Below, in pieces: positions 5,171 through 8,008 of a DNA stretch of 8,008 nt; positions within the stretch are counted from its first letter, which is position 1; every line of letters starts with the position of its first letter. The position numbers and the translations under genes are program-made. The DNA comes from Paracoccaceae bacterium. Lineage in GTDB: Bacteria; Pseudomonadota; Alphaproteobacteria; Rhodobacterales; Rhodobacteraceae. Below the pieces are notes generated by a model. That model searched no databases, was not told the origin of the DNA, and saw only the letters and a list, made by a program, of their open reading frames with translations. The stretch is taken from contig JAAUPC010000156.1 of NCBI GenBank assembly GCA_012036325.1, forward strand, positions 1-8,008, written 5' to 3'.

Positions 5171-7801
5171 ATGCTGGGAATTGGTGCACTCACGCGGAAG
5201 GTGTTCGGAAGCCCGAACGACCGCAAGGTGAAGTCCGTCCGTCCGCTGGTGGCGCAGATCAACGCGCTTGAGCCTGAGTTTCAGAAACTCACGGATGAAG
5301 GGATCATCGCCCGCACGCGGGACCTGCAGCGTCGGGTGCAAGAGGGCGGCGAAAGCCTGGATGTCGTCCTGCCGGAAGCCTTTGCCAACTGCCGAGAGGC
5401 CGCAAAGCGTGCGCTGGGTCTGCGGGCCTTTGATGTGCAGCTGAAGGGCGGGATCTTCCTGCATCAGGGCAACATCAGCGAAATGAAGACGGGTGAGGGC
5501 AAGACCCTCGTCGCCACATTCGCCGCCTATCTGAACGCGCTGACCGGCAAGGGCGTGCATGTCGTGACGGTGAACGACTATCTGGCCAAGCGCGACTCGG
5601 AATGGATGGGCAAGGTCTATTCCCAGCTTGGGCTGACCACGGGCGTGGTCTATTCCCAGCAGCCCGACAGCGAAAAACGCGCTGCCTATGCGGCTGACAT
5701 CACCTATGCGACGAACAACGAACTTGGGTTCGATTACTTGCGCGACAACATGGCGTCTTCGATTGAAGACATGGCGCAGCGCGGCCACTCCTTCGCCATC
5801 GTCGATGAGGTGGACAGTATCCTGATCGATGAGGCGCGCACGCCCCTGATCATCTCGGGCCCAAGCCAGGACCGCAGCACCCTTTACCAGGCCGTCGATG
5901 CGGTGATGCCGCAGGTTCTGCCGGAACATTACAAACTGGACGAAAAGGCCCGCAACGTGACCTTCACCGAAGAAGGCAACGAAGCGATTGAAGAGACCCT
6001 GACCAAGGCCGGGATCCTGCCCGAAGGCCAAAGCCTGTATGCCACCGAAAGCACCAGCATCGTCCACCACGTCAACCAGGCGCTGCGGGCGCACAAGCTG
6101 TTCCACAAGGATCAGCAATACATCGTCCGCGATGGCGAGGTGATGCTGGTCGACGAATTCACCGGCCGCATGATGAAAGGCCGCCGTCTGTCGGACGGCC
6201 TGCATCAGGCAATTGAGGCGAAGGAACATGTGGCGATCAAGCCCGAGAACGTGACCTATGCCAGCGTCACCTTCCAGAACTACTTCCGCCTTTACGAAAA
6301 GCTGGGCGGCATGACCGGCACCGCCTCGACCGAGGCGGAGGAATTCGCCGAAATCTACGGCCTGGGCGTCGTTGAGGTTCCGACGAACCGCCCCGTGCAG
6401 CGGATTGACGAACATGACCAGGTTTACCGCACCGCGCGTGAAAAATACGACGGAATCCTGAAATCGATTCAAGAGGCGCATGCCAAGGGCCAGCCGATCC
6501 TGGTCGGCACCACATCAATCGAAAAGTCGGAACAGCTTTCGGCCATGCTGAAAGCGGCTGGCATCACGCATAATGTGCTGAACGCCCGCCAGCATGAACA
6601 GGAAGCCAAGATCGTGGCTGACGCCGGCAAGCTGGGGTCCGTGACCATTGCCACCAACATGGCCGGTCGCGGCACAGACATCAAACTGGGCGGCAACGTC
6701 GAGTTCAAGATCATGGAGGCCATCGCGGCCGACCCGGAAGGCGACCACGTCGCCATCCGCGCCCGGATCGAGGCGGAGCATCTGGACGAGGAAGAGGCCG
6801 TCAAGGCCGCAGGCGGCCTGTATGTTCTGGCCACCGAACGCCACGAATCCCGCCGGATCGACAACCAGCTGCGCGGCCGGTCGGGCCGTCAGGGGGACCC
6901 GGGGCGCTCATCCTTCTTCCTGTCTCTGGAAGATGACCTGATGCGCATCTTCGGGTCCGAACGGCTGGACAAGATCCTGACCACCCTTGGCATGGTCGAG
7001 GGTGAGGCGATTGTTCACCCTTGGGTCAACAAGAGCCTGGAAAAGGCACAAGCCAAGGTCGAAGGCCGCAACTTCGACATCCGCAAGCAGCTTTTGAAGT
7101 TTGACGATGTGATGAATGACCAACGCAAGGCGATCTTCAGCCAGCGCCAGGAAATCATGCGCGCCGAGCGGGTGTCGGAAGTGGCCACCGACATGCGCCA
7201 CCAACTGGTGGAAGACCTGGTCGATCTGAACATGCCGCCGAAAAGCTACCCCGACAAATGGGATGCGGATGGTCTGGCAATGGCCTGCCGTGACATGCTG
7301 GGCCTTGACCTGCCCGTCGCCGACTGGGCGGCCGAAGAGGGCGTGGATCAGGCCATCGTGCTGGAACGGATCATCGAGGCGTCTGACAAGATGATGGCGG
7401 AAAAGGCAGAGGCCTTTGGCGCCACGGCGATGGACAATATCGAAAAGCAGGTCCTCTTGCAGGCGATTGACGGCAAGTGGCGCGAGCATCTTCTGCGGCT
7501 GGAGCATCTGCGGTCCGTGGTCAACTTCCGCGGCTATGCCCAGCGTGACCCGCTGAACGAATACAAGACCGAGGCTTTCCAGCTGTTCGAAGGCCTGCTC
7601 AATTCGCTGCGCGAACAGGTCACGCACCTGGGCCTCAGTCGCCGAGAAAGGCAGGTTTCCAACATAGATCTTCATGAGTCGAATCTCTCGCTATTCAAAA
7701 GGACACGGCCGTACGCGGCCCCCTCACGAGGGTCGGTAGCGGCTTTTCACTACGGCAGGAAACACGGTCGGGATCGTCTAGGCGGGCAAATAGCTCGGTA
7801 G
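5171..7801 (+). CDS. secA: Preprotein translocase ATPase SecA, C-terminus replaced by unrelated sequence
   Basis: SecA is the ATPase motor that pushes unfolded preproteins through SecYEG. The start is the ATG at 5171 (MLGIGALTRKVFGS), with GGAG 5 nt upstream; the open frame before it (from 5108) has no SecA character. In order: Walker A TGEGKT (107-112), NDYLAKRDSEWMG (135-147), DEVD box (212-215) in IVDEVDSILIDEARTP, the preprotein-binding domain (about 225-375), then NBD2 with LVGTTSIEKSE (444-454), TNMAGRGTDIKLGG (495-508) and QLRGRSGRQGDPGRSS (566-581). The helical scaffold and wing domains run to NSLREQVT (811-818). After T818 (base 7624) similarity stops. The remaining 58 residues to the stop at 7801 are read from the antisense of another gene and its upstream DNA. 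The usual C-terminal linker and the CxCxSGxxxxxCH zinc motif are missing. A real SecA of this group is roughly 900 residues. Confidence 0.96.
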   Translation: MLGIGALTRKVFGSPNDRKVKSVRPLVAQINALEPEFQKLTDEGIIARTRDLQRRVQEGGESLDVVLPEAFANCREAAKRALGLRAFDVQLKGGIFLHQGNISEMKTGEGKTLVATFAAYLNALTGKGVHVVTVNDYLAKRDSEWMGKVYSQLGLTTGVVYSQQPDSEKRAAYAADITYATNNELGFDYLRDNMASSIEDMAQRGHSFAIVDEVDSILIDEARTPLIISGPSQDRSTLYQAVDAVMPQVLPEHYKLDEKARNVTFTEEGNEAIEETLTKAGILPEGQSLYATESTSIVHHVNQALRAHKLFHKDQQYIVRDGEVMLVDEFTGRMMKGRRLSDGLHQAIEAKEHVAIKPENVTYASVTFQNYFRLYEKLGGMTGTASTEAEEFAEIYGLGVVEVPTNRPVQRIDEHDQVYRTAREKYDGILKSIQEAHAKGQPILVGTTSIEKSEQLSAMLKAAGITHNVLNARQHEQEAKIVADAGKLGSVTIATNMAGRGTDIKLGGNVEFKIMEAIAADPEGDHVAIRARIEAEHLDEEEAVKAAGGLYVLATERHESRRIDNQLRGRSGRQGDPGRSSFFLSLEDDLMRIFGSERLDKILTTLGMVEGEAIVHPWVNKSLEKAQAKVEGRNFDIRKQLLKFDDVMNDQRKAIFSQRQEIMRAERVSEVATDMRHQLVEDLVDLNMPPKSYPDKWDADGLAMACRDMLGLDLPVADWAAEEGVDQAIVLERIIEASDKMMAEKAEAFGATAMDNIEKQVLLQAIDGKWREHLLRLEHLRSVVNFRGYAQRDPLNEYKTEAFQLFEGLLNSLREQVTHLGLSRRERQVSNIDLHESNLSLFKRTRPYAAPSRGSVAAFHYGRKHGRDRLGGQIAR
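7607..7675 (-). CDS. RNA-recognition-motif (RRM) protein, first 23 codons only
   Basis: From the ATG at 7675 leftward the minus strand reads MKIYVGNLPFSATEAQVRDLFAQ, opening with the RNP2 motif of an RRM (IYVGNL, residues 3-8) and its first helix. Small single-RRM proteins of this type occur widely in bacteria, bind RNA, and are often cold- or stress-linked. After Q23 (base 7607) the frame continues only as antisense of secA (RIEQAFEQLES). The expected beta-2/beta-3 region with RNP1 (KGFGFVEM-like) is absent, so the gene is cut at the junction with secA. The ribosome site is weak (GAGAG, about 10 nt upstream). The match is short but specific in order and spacing. Confidence 0.75.
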
Positions 7802-8008
7802 GGCGAATCTTCGATCAGCGGTCCTGTCACCTTGGCCGTGCCGGGAGGCAACGGCGGCGAGGAGAATAGCACGGGGAAAGGGGGGTTTCGATGCGGGTTA
7901 TTTGCCGGAATGGTGAAAAGGCCGCACTAAGAGGGTGGGTACCGCTTTGACAAGGAGGGGTCAGTCCCCTTTGGTGATAGGGACTTACAGCGCTAAGGGC
8001 TGCGGGGC
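7676..8008. other. Stretch without a convincing gene, upstream of the RRM start
   Basis: This 333-bp stretch holds the tandem hairpins at 7707-7732, but no tRNA, rRNA or recognised RNA family. The plus-strand frame running in from secA to 7801 is antisense or noncoding read-through. On the minus strand a TGCTATTCT at 7868-7876 resembles an extended -10 and could serve the RRM gene with a long leader of roughly 190 nt, but no -35 matches. AGGGG-TCAGT-CCCCT at 7956-7970 makes a small 5-bp hairpin. A 19-codon frame at 7891-7950 (+) has a G-rich ribosome-like site and is unproven. The region most likely belongs to the locus of the RRM gene, not to secA. Confidence 0.5.
7707..7732 (-). promoter_or_regulatory. 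Two adjacent hairpins in the leader of the RRM gene
   Basis: Read on the minus strand, CCCTC-GT-GAGGG (7732-7721) is followed directly by GGCCG-CGTA-CGGCC (7720-7707), then GTGTCCTTTTGAATAG. The second hairpin ends 31 nt before the RRM start codon. The GC stem followed by TTTT resembles a weak terminator or attenuator, and it could also affect translation at low temperature. The function is inference; the pairing is seen directly. Confidence 0.4.

Noticed and set aside
4983..5189. 68-codon minus-strand frame across the divergent promoter region
   Set aside because: It is Pro/Arg/Cys-rich without motif, and overlaps the secA ribosome site and both promoter candidates.
5144..6481. 445-codon open frame antisense to secA
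   Set aside because: It lies wholly opposite conserved SecA motifs. Its composition is typical of antisense GC-rich frames and it has no family motif.
6908..7675. 255-codon minus-strand frame starting with an RRM N-terminus
   Set aside because: Only the first 23 residues are RRM-like. The rest is antisense secA, so it is a product of the junction and not a real fusion protein.
7676..8008. Structured RNA gene such as RNase P RNA, SRP RNA or tmRNA
   Set aside because: I looked for their conserved core sequences on both strands and found none; only short local hairpins are visible.
1..8008. Undescribed defence, secretion or metabolic system
   Set aside because: Every sizeable coding region is a known housekeeping family. 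No transposase, toxin-antitoxin pair, array of repeats or unknown gene cluster is present.

Overview
The window looks like housekeeping chromosome (or a chromosomal contig) from a GC-rich alphaproteobacterium, most likely of the Rhodobacterales (Rhodobacter/Paracoccus-like). The reasons are the protein sequences of IF2, ArgJ, MutT, a periplasmic parvulin and SecA, the gene order parvulin-argJ-mutT divergent from secA, and a CCGGGGG hairpin element of the kind found between genes in this order. The taxonomic call comes from recognising the families, not from a search.

Layout. Positions 1-1957 (+) hold infB (translation initiation factor IF2) without its 5' end. A strong hairpin at 1967-1995 separates it from a convergent 56-codon gene of unknown function (2018-2188, -). 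Next is a leftward cluster, read in the order parvulin-type peptidyl-prolyl isomerase (4139-4981), argJ (2739-4114), GC-hairpin repeat, mutT (2270-2668). A 189-bp divergent intergenic region (4982-5170) carries overlapping promoter-like boxes. From it secA runs rightward from 5171. Its homology to SecA ends near 7624, and from there the sequence reads as the 5' end and upstream region of an unrelated minus-strand gene for an RNA-recognition-motif (RRM) protein. No gene is convincing in 7676-8008.

Function. The genes cover translation start (IF2), nucleotide-pool sanitation (MutT), arginine biosynthesis (ArgJ), protein export (SecA) and folding of exported proteins (parvulin). The SecA/parvulin pair on a shared divergent promoter region makes functional sense. 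The others are neighbours without an evident common pathway.

What is unusual is the state of the sequence. There are two single-base frameshifts in C/G runs, in infB near 57-59 and in argJ near 3327-3345. There is also an abrupt secA::RRM junction inside roughly 18-20 bp that fits both genes. Together these suggest a draft or metagenomic contig with base-level errors and a false join near its right end, rather than biological novelty. I see no mobile element, CRISPR array, tRNA or rRNA, and no sign of an undescribed defence or metabolic system. The less explained pieces are the small conserved-looking protein at 2018-2188, the intergenic hairpin repeat, the overlapping divergent promoters, and the tandem hairpins just upstream of the RRM start codon.
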